Part shown: positions 10,671-23,600 of the stretch, one piece after another
How positions within the stretch are numbered: position 1 is the stretch's first letter
Layout: each line of letters starts with the position of its first letter
Source: Leptobrachium leishanense
Lineage: Eukaryota > Chordata > Amphibia > Anura > Megophryidae
DNA length: 64,000 nucleotides
NCBI GenBank assembly: GCA_009667805.1
Contig: CM019075.1
Span: 16,670,376 to 16,734,375 of the forward strand
Reading direction: 5' to 3'
The notes under the pieces: generated by a model
Told to the model about the DNA's origin: nothing
Databases searched by the model: none
Seen by the model: the letters and a program-made list of their open reading frames with translations, nothing else
Position numbers and translations under genes: made by a program

Positions 10671-11369
10671 AATATATCTGTAAAAAAAAAAGAAAAACAG
10701 AAACGGCGACACAAGCCACATGACACCATGGCCTCGATGTGTTAAAAACGCTCCGGACAGTATCAGGAAGGAAGGGGCTTTGTGCAATGTGCTGCTTGTC
10801 CCCTCTGTCACCACTATATAGAGGCGTTCCCAGGCTCATTACGGGGTTCTGCTGCCGGGCCTGTATCTGCTCAAGTCTCTGACAGACATGGGGCCGGGTT
10901 AATAAAAAGTAATGACTTCTAAATGAGAGGTTTATGCTGGTGCCTGGGAGAGAGCCACGGAATATTCTAGAAACAGGAAACAAGTGTGGGGCCCCGGACG
11001 CAAGATGCATAACTGCGATACACGACGGGGGGGGGGGGTTTAGAAGTAAGAGAACATACTCCGGCGTAAAACAAAAATGGACCTTGCGTACACCAGCTCC
11101 TGACATTACAAGGAGGAGCACTTTATTAGGGACCCCGTGGCCAATCAGATCCATTTCTGTCAAAAAATGTATTTAAAGTGACAGCAAAAATCTATTCTAT
11201 TTACACCGAGTGATTTGTAACGTTTTGTTTAGAGACTCGTTGCTGGGGGTTTCATAGCTTTGCAGCTCTGTCATACACCTGAACACATGGAATATATATT
11301 TCCTACATATTTATTTGCCGTGTTAATCTGTATATTTGTGTTCTTTTTTAATCTTGCCTTTATTACTTT
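10671..11369. other. No recognisable feature
   Basis: Unassigned. The 198-codon minus-strand ORF that spans from here into the hAT element shows no domain or family resemblance and is judged to be chance. Confidence 0.45.
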
Positions 11370-11459
11370 GAATTGTTACAGAAATGCAATGTTCTTGAAC
11401 CCAGGATGTACTGAAAACGAGAGAAATCTCAATGTATCCATCCTGCTAAAATACAATAA
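11370..11459 (+). repeat. SINE 3' tail (type B)
   Basis: AATGTTCTTGAACCCAGGAT followed by GAGAAATCTCAATGTATCC and an A-rich end. The 41-bp minisatellite begins directly at its end. Confidence 0.65.
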
Positions 11460-12340
11460 ATATGGAGGAGCCCCTAAAAAGACACCCGCACACCCTGAAT
11501 ATATGGAGGAGCCCCTAAAAAGACACCCGCACACCCTGAATATATGGAGGAGCCCCTAAAAAGACACCCACACACCCTGACTATATGGAGGAGCCCCTAA
11601 AAAGACACCCACGCACCCTGACTATATGGAGGAGCCCCTAAAAAGACACCCACGCACCCTGAATATATGGAGGAGCCCCTAAAAAGACACCCACACACCC
11701 TGACTATATGGAAGAGCCCCTAAAAAGACAATCGCACACCCTGAATATATGGAGGAGCCCCTAAAAAGACACCCGCACACCCTGAATATATGGAGGAGCC
11801 CCTAAAAAGACACCCGCACACCCTGAATATATGGAGGAGCCCCTAAAAAGACACCCGCACACCCTGACTATATGGAAGAGCCCCTAAAAAGAGAATCGCA
11901 CACGCTGAATATATGGAAGAGCCCCTAAAAAGACACCCGCACACCCTGAATATATGGAGGAGCCCCTAAAAAGACACCCGCACACCCTGAATATATGGAG
12001 GAGCCCCTAAAAAGACACCCGCACACCCTGAATATATGGAGGAGCCCCTAAAAAGACACCCGCACACCCTGACTATATGGAAGAGCCCCTAAAAAGAGAA
12101 TCGCACACGCTGAATATATGGAAGAGCCCCTAAAAAGACACCCGCACACCCTGAATATATGGAGGAGCCCCTAAAAAGACACCCACACACCCTGAATATA
12201 TGGAGGAGCCCCTAAAAAGACACCCGCACACCCTGACTATATGGAAGAGCCCCTAAAAAGACAATTGCACACGCTGAATATATGGAAGAGCCCTAAAAAG
12301 ACACCCGCACACCCTCAATATATGGAGGAGCCCCTAAACA
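11460..12340. repeat. Minisatellite, 41-bp unit, about 21 copies
   Basis: The unit reads TATGGAGGAGCCCCTAAAAA followed by GACACCCGCACACCCTGAATA. Variant units with GGAAGAGCCCC and AATCGCACA recur near 11704, 11868, 12071 and 12235, about 164 or 205 bp apart, which shows a 4-to-5-unit higher-order repeat. Confidence 0.95.
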
Positions 12341-12610
12341 GAGGACATTGGGTAAGTGGCCTCTGTAAGTACTGACTGGCTTCTGCAGGGATATTAGCAT
12401 AATGTGGCATAGATAGAATTGCAGAGTGGAATGGCTTGAAACCTCGTTCTAATCGTTGCAATTAGGTTTTCGTTTGGGCAGTAACACTGGTTTGGGTTGA
12501 GCATATTTGCTCAATAAGAAAAACGTTATACGTAAACCAGAAAAAGGGGATATGTAGAACCAGAATAGCTAAACAAAAAATAAGGTAATAAAGACATCCC
12601 ACATCTCTGA
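12341..12610. other. Spacer between two minisatellites
   Basis: No feature recognised. Confidence 0.5.
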
Positions 12611-13710
12611 GCGAAAGAAGGGTCTGTCACTAGCAGACGCAGTGTTTGGCAGACACTGAAGTAATGGAGGGACTGTCACTAACTGGTACTGTGGCGACAG
12701 TTTGAGTCAATAGACTGCCAGTAGCAAAAACAATGCTAGTGGTCTCGAACCTAAAGGAGGAACTGTCACTAGCATACACAATGTCAGTCACAGAGTTAAT
12801 GGACGGCCTGTCACTAGCAGACACCGCTAATGGAGGGACTGTCACTAGCAGATGCAATACTGTCATCTCAGAGCTAATGGAGGGACTGTCACTAGCAGAC
12901 ACAATGTCAGTCAGAGCTAATGGAGGGACTGTCACCAGCAGACACAATGTCAGTCACAGAGCTAATGGAGGGACTGTCACCAGCAGACACAGCTAATGGA
13001 GAGACTGTCACTAGCAGACACAATGTCCGTCACAGAGCTAATGGAGGGACTGTCACTAGCAGACACAATACTGTCATCTCGGAGCTAATGGAGGGTCTGT
13101 CACTAGCAGACACAATGCCAGTCACAGAGCTAATGGAGGGACTGTCACTAGCAGACGCAATACTGTCATCTCGGAGCTAATGGAGGGTCTGTCACTAGCA
13201 GACACAATGCCAGTCACAGAGCTAATGGAGGGACTGTCACTAGCAGACGCAATGCCAGTCACAGAGCTAATGGAGGGACTATCACTAGCAGACACAATGC
13301 CAGTCACAGAGCTAATGGAGGGACTGTCACTAGCAGACGCAATGCCAGTCACAGAGCTAATGGAGGGACTGTCACTAGCAGACACAATACTGTCATCTCG
13401 GAGCTAATGGAGGGTCTGTCACTAGCAGACACAATGCCAGTCACAGAGCTAATGGAGGGACTGTCACTAGCAGACGCAATACTGTCATCTCGGAGCTAAT
13501 GGAGGGTCTGTCACTAGCAGACACAATGCCAGTCACAGAGCTAATGGAGGGACTGTCACTAGCAGACGCAATGCCAGTCACAGAGCTAATGGAGGGACTA
13601 TCACTAGCAGACACAATGCCAGTCACAGAGCTAATGGAGGGACTGTCACTAGCAGACACAATGGCAGCAGTCTCGGAGTTAATAGATGGACTGTCACTAG
13701 CTGACTCATT
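12611..13710. repeat. Minisatellite, 45-bp unit, about 24 copies
   Basis: The main unit is AGCTAATGGAGGGACTGTCA then CTAGCAGACACAATGCCAGTCACAG (45 bp). A 47-bp variant ends ATACTGTCATCTCGG. Because 45 is divisible by three, both strands stay open for several units (ELMEGLSLADTMPVT on plus). The 47-bp variants break the frame, so the array is not a coding gene. Confidence 0.95.
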
Positions 13711-14396
13711 TAATGGTGAAGTAGTTAATAGCTGACTCTTTGCAGCAGTAACGGATCTGGCACTGAGCAGCTTGGCCACCAAGCCGGAGGTGTTTCCCGC
13801 AGAGAGGATAATGGGGTCGGCTCAGAGTCAGAGGTACCAAACTCCCTCCAAAATCAAATAGCGGAATGAACAGGCGGGGGGTGACGACAGCATCCGGTGC
13901 GTGGTTCCTGAAACAAAGTGACTCTTTAACAATCTTTTGTCAGATGAAGAAAAGCAGGTTAGCAGGAAATGGGAGCTCGTGGACAGGTTCTACTTAATCT
14001 GCTCGCTGTTTAAATATTCAGGGTTATTTCTTTTAATAACATGCAGAAAGCAAGGATCAGTTCCAGCAACGAGGCAGGCTGCAATGTTTGGGTTCCTGTT
14101 TGTGCATCACCGTAACAGCAGACAACAGGTTACATGCAGACATGTAAGCGATTATTCACTGAAAACCGCATTACATCCCGCAAGCAGGTGCTTCTCGCAA
14201 TACGTATATAATCCACTACCAGATACACGAGTGGTTATTGAATAACAGGGCAGAATTACTTCACAATACTTCAGAAACCCACATTATGCTGATTATAATC
14301 ACACACCCACATCTTCAACTGCTCTTCATCTACCACAAACATACATCAGTCAAACAAAACTCAGGACTGTCCAACTGGATCTGGGGCTCTTGGGAG
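13711..14396. other. No recognisable feature
   Basis: Unassigned sequence after the 45-bp array. Confidence 0.5.
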
Positions 14397-14404
14397 GTAT
14401 GGAC

Positions 14405-15944
14405 TAGGGACAGACCAATATCATTTTCAGGGCCGATACGATACAGATTATCGGCAGCCTTTATGGCCGATTAACAGATATCTGGTACTGATATTCTGTA
14501 AATTTAAAGTCGTGGGAAAAAAAACCACAAATCTGACATTTTGCCTTTAACAATGTGTTTAATAAAGTTTTCAAACATTGAACCATGTCCACTTCATTTA
14601 TTCAATCTAAGAAATGAAAAAAGGTAATTGTGACAGAACACGATGTCGCTGTGCGACTTTGAGGGGGCTGTGGGCTTGCCTCCGCCTACAGACAATGGAC
14701 CAGCAGTTAAACGGGAGATTTTGGGGCTGTTAGCCATCTCCTGCAACCATCAGACGCACGGCACACAGTGCGAAGGATTTCTGCGGTCGCCAGTTCTTCT
14801 GAACCAGGCGAACGCAGCTTTTGTAGCCGCACGTCTGGAACTATTATGGACTACTTTTTCATATTAGCCCGGCTGAGTTAAATGTATAATGGAGTTTCTA
14901 CAATGTTATCTGTGTATTTGAATAGGCTGTAATCTGTCAATCAGAATCACCCATTGTTTTAGGTTAAGAAATTTTATGTAATGTTTACTGTCTACGGAAT
15001 GTAATTAGATTTCTCATTTCAAGAGGTCAATGTTTGTTATATGTATCAGTGTGATTAGGTCCCCCTAGAAGAGACTGTGATTCTTTTATATGTAAATGAC
15101 CGCTGTCTATCCCCATAAAAATCTTTGCTCTTCATTTGATTAAACCAGTTCTATTCTGACCAAGTTTGAAGTCACCACTCATGATTTGGGGTAATAGGAA
15201 TCTTCTGCCCGCTGTGCAAGGAAAGGCTCAAAGTCTACAGCTACGGATTATTTCTGGGGTGTTAGCCAGGCTCTATACATGCACCGGGCCTTAAGCTGCG
15301 GCTAAAGGTGTGACAGTCAAGAGGAGAACCTGGGTGTCCATGCGAGGAAGCGGCATTTGACAGATGTGACCCTGTTTGGGCACAGAGATCTGTTACAGTA
15401 ATATTTTGATTTAAGCTTTTATTTTTTACAAAAAATATGGCCGTGTTGAGACTTTTGTAATGATCCCTCATATGATCCTGTATAGAAGGGGTCGGCAACT
15501 TTGACCCTCCAGATGTTTTGGAACTAAATCTACCATGATGTTCAGTTACTCAATTAGTTTCTTAGAGCCTCATGAGAAATGTAGTTCCAAAAGATCTTGA
15601 CGGGCCAAGGTTACTGACCCCTATTGCAGGCAATAGGTGCCAGAAATAGAGGAGACCAATAGTCCATGCATCTCCTGTATTGGGAATTCCCTGCCAGATG
15701 GAAGGAAGCCCAATTTCGGTTGTCAACACGCTCATGCGCAATACAGTCATTGTGCAAGGGGAGGTCATACACCGAGTTGTCAGCCTGCTGTGGGAGAAGC
15801 CCCATATCTGCACTGGATCAGCATCGTTCTGCGGGATCTCACATGTAGTGAGCCATATCAGAAAATAAAAAGCAGATACCGATATCGGGAATTTTCTGAA
15901 TATCGGCAAAACCGATAATCACCAAAAACAATAATCTGCCCCTA
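14405..15944. mobile_element. hAT element, TAGGGATAGACC family, copy 3 (inverted)
   Basis: Termini TAGGGACAGACC and TCTGCCCCTA, with the exact 8-bp duplication GTATGGAC at 14397-14404 and 15945-15952. The interior matches the 3935-5416 copy in reverse order, including GATCCCTCATATGATCCTGT and the palindromic block at 15487-15625. It lacks the insertion seen at 4590-5264. Confidence 0.87.
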
Positions 15945-15952
15945 GTATGGAC

Positions 15953-16720
15953 AGCACAAAAGTAATGGAAACGCGCTAAGGGATACTATTTATATTGTAC
16001 GTGCATAAAGCACATGATGGATATTTTTGCCCATGCTTTAGCAAGCTCGGAGGCCCCACGAGTCCTTTGTACACCCCCCCCTCGCATGTAAACATAAATT
16101 ATAATTATATATTTAACATTTTGTACCATCATTAAAACCTTTACTTCTAGCGGCCTAACCTGTGGAACGCTAAAATGGTCATTAATGAGCTGTAAGGATT
16201 TATTTACGTACAGGAATTGCAAATTTTGCATGATTTTCCCTAAACCATTTAGTCAATTTTGACAAAGGGAAAAAAATGTACTCTGTTCCTCAAGGTATCT
16301 TATTTCAGCACATAAATCCAAAGATAGACACAGTCAGAAATGTGCGTGCATGCCACCGATCCATACACGGAATATTACTGAAATGGTCAGTAAATGGCCT
16401 GAATTCCCCAGCACCACCCAAGGCAAACCCACAATACTAATTAACCCGAGATGATAAAGTGTCATTATGCTCACGATCAATAGATGTGTCATAGTGCACG
16501 GCGATAAGGCACAGGAGCGAACCCAACCCGGTTACACGCCTGGATACGAGGGACAATAATGCATACAGGATGGTGCGAGCACATTAAATCACGTTCACAC
16601 TATACCCCATATGGTAAAATTCAACATATGATGTACTGCAATAAAGAAAAAGTAGAACGCTAAAAACATGAACATACAGCTCTCAAAAATCTACGTATTC
16701 ACCCCATCTACTATATACAT
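15953..16720. other. No recognisable feature
   Basis: Unassigned intronic sequence. Confidence 0.5.
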
Positions 16721-16729
16721 ACACACAAT

Positions 16730-17163
16730 GGTTTGGGTCGAAATCCCTAAAACCAGGTTCCCGACGGCCAACTTCCCTACACAGACAACTCCCTGACGGC
16801 CAACTTCCCTACACAGACAACTCCCTGACGGCCAACTTCCAGACATCCAAAAGCCCAGCGGGTAACACTAACCCTACTCCCTAACTCCCCTAGCCCTAAC
16901 CCCCCTAAACCTAGCCCTAACCCCCCTAAATACAGCCCTAACCCCCTAAACCTAGCCCTAACCCTAACTCGCCATAAACATAGCCCTAACCCCCTTAAAC
17001 CTAGGGTTAGGGTGTTAGTATTAGGGTTAGCTGCTGGGGTTATGGACGTCTGTAAATTGGCAGTGTAGGGAACTTGGTATGTCCAGCACTTGTTCTGTCT
17101 GGAAGTTGGCCGTCGGGATGTTGGCATTGGGGAACCTGGCTGTAGGGATTTTGTCCTGCACCC
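16730..17163. mobile_element. Foldback element with telomere-like core, copy 1
   Basis: Long inverted arms (GGTTTGGGTCGAAATCCC on the left; GGGATTTTGTCCTGCACCC on the right) carry repeated CCCTGACGGCCAACTTCC motifs. The core is degenerate CCCTAA repeats (about 16865-17000) that switch strand at about 17003 into TTAGGG repeats. ACACACAAT flanks both sides (16721-16729 and 17164-17172), though CA-rich flanks make that duplication less telling. Confidence 0.7.
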
Positions 17164-17172
17164 ACACACAAT

Positions 17173-17839
17173 ATATTCATGCGTATACATAAAAGCATTG
17201 TATACATAAAATATATGTATATGGCAGTATGTGTATACAAACAGTCATGCATGCATCCCTCTGCGGCCCTGAACCAAGCATTCAAGGTATCCACCATTTC
17301 AACAAGGCATCCGACATCATACCCCAGGCTGCCATGATCTTGAAAATGTATTTTTATGTCTGCATTTATTATTCTCTGACTAGTTTTTTAAAGTATTTTG
17401 AATCTCCCTCCATTTCAGATAGAAAAAAAATCTGTGTTTCCTCCTCCTCCCCCCTCCCCACATGTTTAATTGGTGCTATCTGCATGTCACAAACCTCATT
17501 CCCTTTCCACAGCAAACTCCATCACAGACTCACCTTCATTTCTTCCCTCTGCGGCCCTAACCCATCCACCCGCCCACCCAGGGCCTGTCCCTAATTTCAG
17601 GCATCCTTTCCAGCTGTCTCCATTTCTCTCCCTAATTACCCTTACAAAGCCCAAAAATCTGGTCCATTTCATGCAATCCCTATGATATTCTACTGGCCAC
17701 CAGTTTCACCTTTCTGCTCCCCTTTGTTTAAGCTCATGGGATGTCTGCCTGAGCTTTTGGTTTAAAGTGATATAACCTGGACAGTTATCCAACGACCAGG
17801 GTTTTATTTAATCTTGTATCATGCAAGTCTGCGGTTTGT
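17173..17839. other. No recognisable feature
   Basis: Pyrimidine-rich around 17430-17680 with a CCTCCTCCCCCCTCCCCAC run. No gene seen. Confidence 0.5.
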
Positions 17840-17995
17840 GCTTCTCCATTGTAAAGCGCTATGGAATTTGTTGGTGCTGTATAAGTACTTGTAACTGTAA
17901 CTTTGTATTTTTGTAACAATTCAATGTTCTTGAACCCAGGACATACTTGAAAACGAGAGAAATCTCAATGTATCCTTCCTGGTAAAATCCTTTAT
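17840..17995 (+). repeat. Two SINE tails in tandem (type A then type B)
   Basis: GTAAAGCGCTATGGAATTTG...GGTGCTGTATAAGTACTTG (type A) is followed directly by AATGTTCTTGAACCCAGGAC and GAGAAATCTCAATGTATCCT (type B). Confidence 0.65.
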
Positions 17996-18260
17996 AATTA
18001 ATTAATACCACCAAAATCATATGTACACGCACATGTAAACACATACAGCCATATATCCACCAAAATCATATATACATGTATACCACTAAAATCATAAGTA
18101 CACGGCCATATACATATTCCAACTATATACACACGAATCCTATACATATGTACACACAGCCATATCCGTATTCCAACAAATCATATGTACACACAAGCAT
18201 CAGATACACAGAATTGCACACATACTGACATGTATAAATGCATATGTACATATAGATTTT
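17996..18260. repeat. ATATGTACA-rich degenerate simple repeat
   Basis: CCACCAAAATCATATATACA and variants recur, with many CATATGTACACA motifs. Old and degenerate. Confidence 0.6.
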
Positions 18261-20042
18261 ATATTTTATTGTGCAACAAGTAAACAAAATATGTATAAAT
18301 ATCATGTTTTTTTCAACTGCCTAACCCAAGAGGGTCAGTAAGAAGCAACGGTACCATTGCATGAACTCTGCAAAGTCATCCAGCCGCCAGCATATCTTTC
18401 ATTTGTATTTGCAAAACATGTGCATCTCGTACTTCCTCATAACTTGTGTTCTTTTGTGCCCGTGCCTGGATCCAACCAGTTCCCGCCTGGCTCCTAGGCA
18501 CTATTGCCAATTTTTCACATTTTCCTTCCGAAATAAAACTTTTGGTACAGTGGCTAGCTGGACCAGGAAGATCAAGGAGATAGATAAATGTTCAACTGGA
18601 CACCAGGAATTCCTAGTGAGCTGTGGTCAAAGCCACCCAACAAACCATACCAATCCATGGTAAATCCACGAAAGCATTCAATAATGGACAAAGAGGTTAA
18701 AGACTCACTTTCAACCTAATTCCGATGTCAGCGGTAGTCATGGATTGAACTGGGGGTAAAATAACTTTTTACTTAAACAAGATGGCTATTTCTTGGACTG
18801 TGTGGCTGTTCTTGGACCATCTTTATCCAGCCAAGAGGGACAACGTTAGAAACCACTACCATTTAAACTCCCCAAAATCTATCCTAGATCGCTACTTGGA
18901 GTTTATCCAAGAGGATACATTAGTCATGCACTCTGACTGGAGATAAAAGCAGAAGACACGTGGAGAGAGGACAGCTCTTCCCCGCACCTATCATAGTAGA
19001 TTTAAAGGTGGCATTGGTATGACCCAATAACCAACAGAGCATTTTTCACAAACTGTCTGAACCTTACAAGCCAAAATAGAATTTCTGGAATGTGTCGCGC
19101 ATGCCTGACTGACGCACAGTGCGTCCAATACTCTGCATCATTCTGGTGATGCTTCCTGCATCATTTTACCGTTAGTCAATTCATGCACAATTCCAGATGC
19201 ACAACCACTGCTAGGACCAATCAGGAACCACCCTTGGGTATACAACACCACCTCTTCCTCATCAGCCTGTTGTGACTTACTGTGCTTCGTGTGTTTCCTG
19301 TTGGGTTCTCCCACCTGGGACCTTGGCTTGCACTGGTTTATCCTGGTTTTACAAGCTCTTAGGACCTTGCTTGTCTTATCGGTTTCATGTAGCTCTACTC
19401 TCAGACCTTGGTTCATGCTCTCACTGTTGCATATTTCTCCTGTACCAGACCTCAGCTCATTATTGACTACTTTGTATCTAGCCCGGTCATCTTACAGTTT
19501 TCTAGATGCTTTATCTGCCCACTACACCTGATTAGGTTTGCTTGTTGGATATCCGATTTGCATGACAATGACAGCTTGAAGGAACTTGTCCTTAGGTTTC
19601 CAAAGAACATCAGTCTGCACTCAAAAGGGCAGTCCATATCCAAAATGTCAGGAAGTCGCCTTGGCTAGATACAATAACCCCATGATGATGGTCCTAGCCT
19701 TCACTGGGTCTTACCAGTAAGATGCAACCAAAACCCCTTTAGGCATGGTTGGCAAGAAGGTCCTCGTGCTAATTTTTCCAAACAACGTTCAAAAGAACTT
19801 TTAAAAATGGATATTAGAGGATAAACTTCATAATTTGCAACTACAGCCAGGTCTATACAAGGTCTATCTAGTCTTACTCCTTTTTTAATACAGAAATAAA
19901 TACATTTTCATAAAGCACACAGACTGACCACACATTAGCTCCTTACTCACTAGAACAGAAAAAAACGTAGGGGAAGTTACTTGTTATGACTGTTGGGTTC
20001 TTGTAATCATGTTGTTTTGTCTTTAATTCTTCGCCGGCATCC

Positions 20043-20049
<7 letters not shown>
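18261..20049. other. No gene recognised
   Basis: Unassigned. 19200-19500 has the style of a retroelement LTR, but ends and duplication could not be defined. Confidence 0.4.

Positions 20050-20108
<59 letters not shown>
20050..20108. repeat. (TG)n microsatellite
   Basis: About 59 bp of TG repeats with one GG interruption. Confidence 0.95.
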
Positions 20109-20112
<4 letters not shown>

Positions 20113-20699
20113 AAGAAATTGCATCAACTAAAGGTTAAGCAGAAAGTTCAAGTTAACAATCCGTAAATAGAAAAAGGAATTCTTGAACATACAGGGAAAA
20201 AAAAGGTTAATAAAAATGCAAAAAGTTTTATTACACATTTTAAAAGGTATTTAGATGAAATGAAAATGTGTGTACCCATTCGCTAAAATCTCACTAATAA
20301 TAGAATGACAAAAGGCATAAAATTTAATGAAAAATACTGCTTCGGGACAGTGTTGCCACCAGGTGGTAACAGCCAGGGCTTGAGTCCTGTGGGAACGGCG
20401 TTCCTGCACTTCTCGCACAGCGGGAATGGCGTTTCCGCACTTCTCCCGTACTGGGAACGCAGGTCCTGATGTGGGCTGACAAAGTATTTCATGGCTTGCT
20501 GGTATTGCTGGGGATGCTAGCGGAATGCATTAACAGCATTGCTAGTATCGCCCTCCGGCTGGCGATGTGTTTCTCAAAGCCGCAGCGTGGTCACCTTTCA
20601 GTGAAGGCTGTGATCACGCGAGAATGCGTCCCAAGCCAGCGCCCGCCCAGAGGAGCATGCTGGTGCTCAGAGGAACATGTAGGTTATACTTGACCCTGA
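20109..20699. other. No gene recognised
   Basis: Unassigned. 20390-20660 is GC-richer with some inverted CGGGAAC motifs and may be the remains of a MITE. Confidence 0.4.
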
Positions 20700-23600
20700 T
20701 GTGTATGCCTGGGTATATTTCTGGGGGTCTGTGCCTGGATATATTTCTGGGGGTCTGTGCCTGGATATATTTCTGGGGGTCTGTGCATTGGTATACTAAA
20801 TTCAGGGGGGTCTGTGCCTTGGTATACTAAATTCAGGGGGTCTGTGCCTTGGTATACTAAATTCAGGGGGGTCTGTGCCTGTGTATACTGAATTCAGGGG
20901 GGTCTGTGCCTGGGTATACTAAATTTGGGGGGTTGTGCCTGGGAATACTTAATTTGTGGAGGTCTGTGCCTGGGTATATGCAATTTGGGGAGGTCTGTGC
21001 CTTGGTATATACAATTTGGGGGGTCTGTGCCTGGGTATACTTAATTTGGGGGGGTCTGTGCCTGGTATATGCAACTCGGGGGTTTGCCTGGGTATATGTA
21101 ATTTGAGGGGTCTGTGCCTGGGTATATACAATTAGGGTCTCTGCCTGGGTATATACAATTGGGGTCTGTGCCTGGGTATATGCAATTCGGGGGGTTTTGC
21201 CTGGGTATACTTAATTCAGGGGGTCTGTGCTTGGGTATATGCAATTTTGGGTTTTTTGCCTGGGTATACATAATTTGGGGGGTCTGTGCCTGGGTATATA
21301 CTATGGGGGTCTGTGCCTGGGTATATGCAATTCGGGGGTAGGTCTGCGCCTGGTTATACTTAATTTGGGGGGTCTGTACTTGGGTATATACAATTAGGGT
21401 CTGTGCCTGGCTATATACAATTAGGGTCTGTGCCTGGGTATATACAATTAGGGTCTGTGCCTGGTATATACAATTAGGGTCTGTGCCTGGGTATACATAA
21501 TTTGGGGGGTCTGTGCCTGGGTATATACAATTAGGGTCTGTGCTGGTATATACAATTAGGGTCTGTGCCTGGGTATATACAATTAGGGTCTGTGCCTGGG
21601 TATATACAATTAGGGTCTGTGCCTGGGTATATACAATTAGGGTCTGTGCCTGGGTATATACAATTAGGGTCTGTGCCGAGTATATGCAATTTGGCGAGCT
21701 CTGTCTCTGGGTATACTTATTTTAAAGGGTATGTGCCTGGGTATACGTAATTCGGGGGTATGTGCTTGGGTATATACAATTAGGGTCTGTGCCTGGGTAT
21801 ATACAATTAGGGTATGTGCCTGGGTATATACAATTAGCGTCTGTGGGTATATGCAATGGGGGTCTGTGCCTGGGTATATACTTAATTGGGGGGTCTGTGC
21901 TTGGGTATATACAATTAGGGTCTGTGCCTGGGTATATACAATTAGGGTCTGTGGTATATGCAATGGGGGGTCTGTGCCTGGGTATACTTAATTTGGGGTG
22001 TCTGTGCTTAGGTATACTTAGTTTGGGGGTATGTGCCTGGGTATACGCAATTCGGGGGTCTGTGCCTTGGTATATGAAATTCGAGGGGATCTGTGCCATG
22101 GTATATGCAATTCGGGGAGGTCTGTGCCTGGGTATATGCAATTCGGGGAGGACTGTGCCTGGGTATACTTAATTTGGGGGGGTATGTGCCTTGGTAACTT
22201 AATTGGGGGGTCTGTGCCTGGGTATACTTAATTTGAGGGGTCTGTGCCTTGGTATATACAATTAGGGTCTGTGCCTGGGTATATGCAATTCGGGGGGTCC
22301 CTGCCTGGGTATATGCAATTCGGGGAGGTCTGTGTATACTTATTTTGGGGGGGTCTGTGCCTGGGTATATGCAGTTTGGGGAGGGCTGTGCCTGAGTATA
22401 CTTAATTTTGGGGGTCTATGCCTGGGTATATGCAATTCGGGGGGTCTGTGCCTTGGTATAACGTAATTCGGGGGGGTCTGTGCCTGGGTATATGCAAATT
22501 TGGGGAGGTCTGTGCCTGGGTATACTTAATTTGGGGGTCTGTGCCTGGGTATACTTAATTTGAGGGGTCTGTGCTTGGGTATATACAACTTAGGGTCTGT
22601 GCCTGGGTATATGCAATGGAGGGTCTGTGCCTGGGTATACTTAATTTGGGGGGTCTGTGCCTGGGTATACTTAATTTGAGGGGGTCTGTGCCTGGGTATA
22701 TATAATTAGGGGGGTCTGTGCCTTGGTATACTTAATTTGGGGAGGTCTGTGCCGGGTATATGCAATTCGGGGAGGTCTGTGCTGGTATACTTAATTTGGG
22801 GGTCTGTGCCTGGGTATACTTAATTTGAGGGGTCTGTGCCTGGGTAGATACAATTGGGGTCTATGCCTGGGTATATACAATGGGGGGGTCTGTGCCTGGG
22901 TATATACAATGGGGGGGTCTGTGCCTGGCTATACTTAATTGGGGTGGTCTGTGCCTTTGTATACTTAATTCAGGGGGTCCCTACCTGGGCCTATGCAATT
23001 CGGGGGGGGGGGTCTTTGCCTTGGTATACTTAATTCGGGGAGGTCTGTGCTGGGTATATGCAATTTGGGGAGGTCTGTGCCTGTATACTTAATTTGGGGG
23101 GTCTGTGGGGTCTGTGCCTGGGTATACTTAATTTGAGGGGTCTGTGCCTGGGTAGATACAATTAGGGTCTATGCCTGGGTATATACAATGGGGGGTCTGT
23201 GCCTGGCTATACTTTATTGGGGTGGTCTCTGTCTTTGTATACTTAATTCAGGGGGTCCCTACCTGGGCCTATGCAATTTGGGGGGGTCTTTGCCTTGGTA
23301 TACTTAATTCAGGGAGGTCTGTGCTGGGTATATGCAATTTGGGGAGGTCTGTGCTTGGGTATACTTAATTCGAGGGGTCTGTGCCTGGGTATATACAATT
23401 TGGGGGGGTATGTGCCTTTTGTATACTTAATTCAAGGGGGGGGGTCCCTGCTTGGGTATATGCAATTCGGGGTCTGTGCCTTGGTATACTTAATTCAGGG
23501 AGGTCTGTGCCGGGTATATGCAATTCGGGGAGGTCTGTGTCTGGGTATATACAATTAGGGTCTGTGCCTGGGTATATACAATTAGGGTATGTGCCTGGGT

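Noticed and set aside
10567..11163. 198-codon minus-strand ORF
   Set aside because: Its C-terminal part lies in a hAT element and the rest has no recognisable family. Length alone is not enough in 64 kb.
11460..12340. CRISPR-like array
   Set aside because: Units are contiguous with no unique spacers, and the context is a vertebrate intron. It is a minisatellite.
12611..13735. Repetitive protein ELMEGLSLADTMPVT on plus and SSVTGIVSASDSPSI on minus
   Set aside because: A 45-bp unit is open in any frame that lacks a stop. The 47-bp variant units shift the frame, so no long protein results.
16865..17030. True telomere or chromosome end
   Set aside because: The repeats are degenerate, change strand in the middle and lie within transposon arms with flanking duplications.
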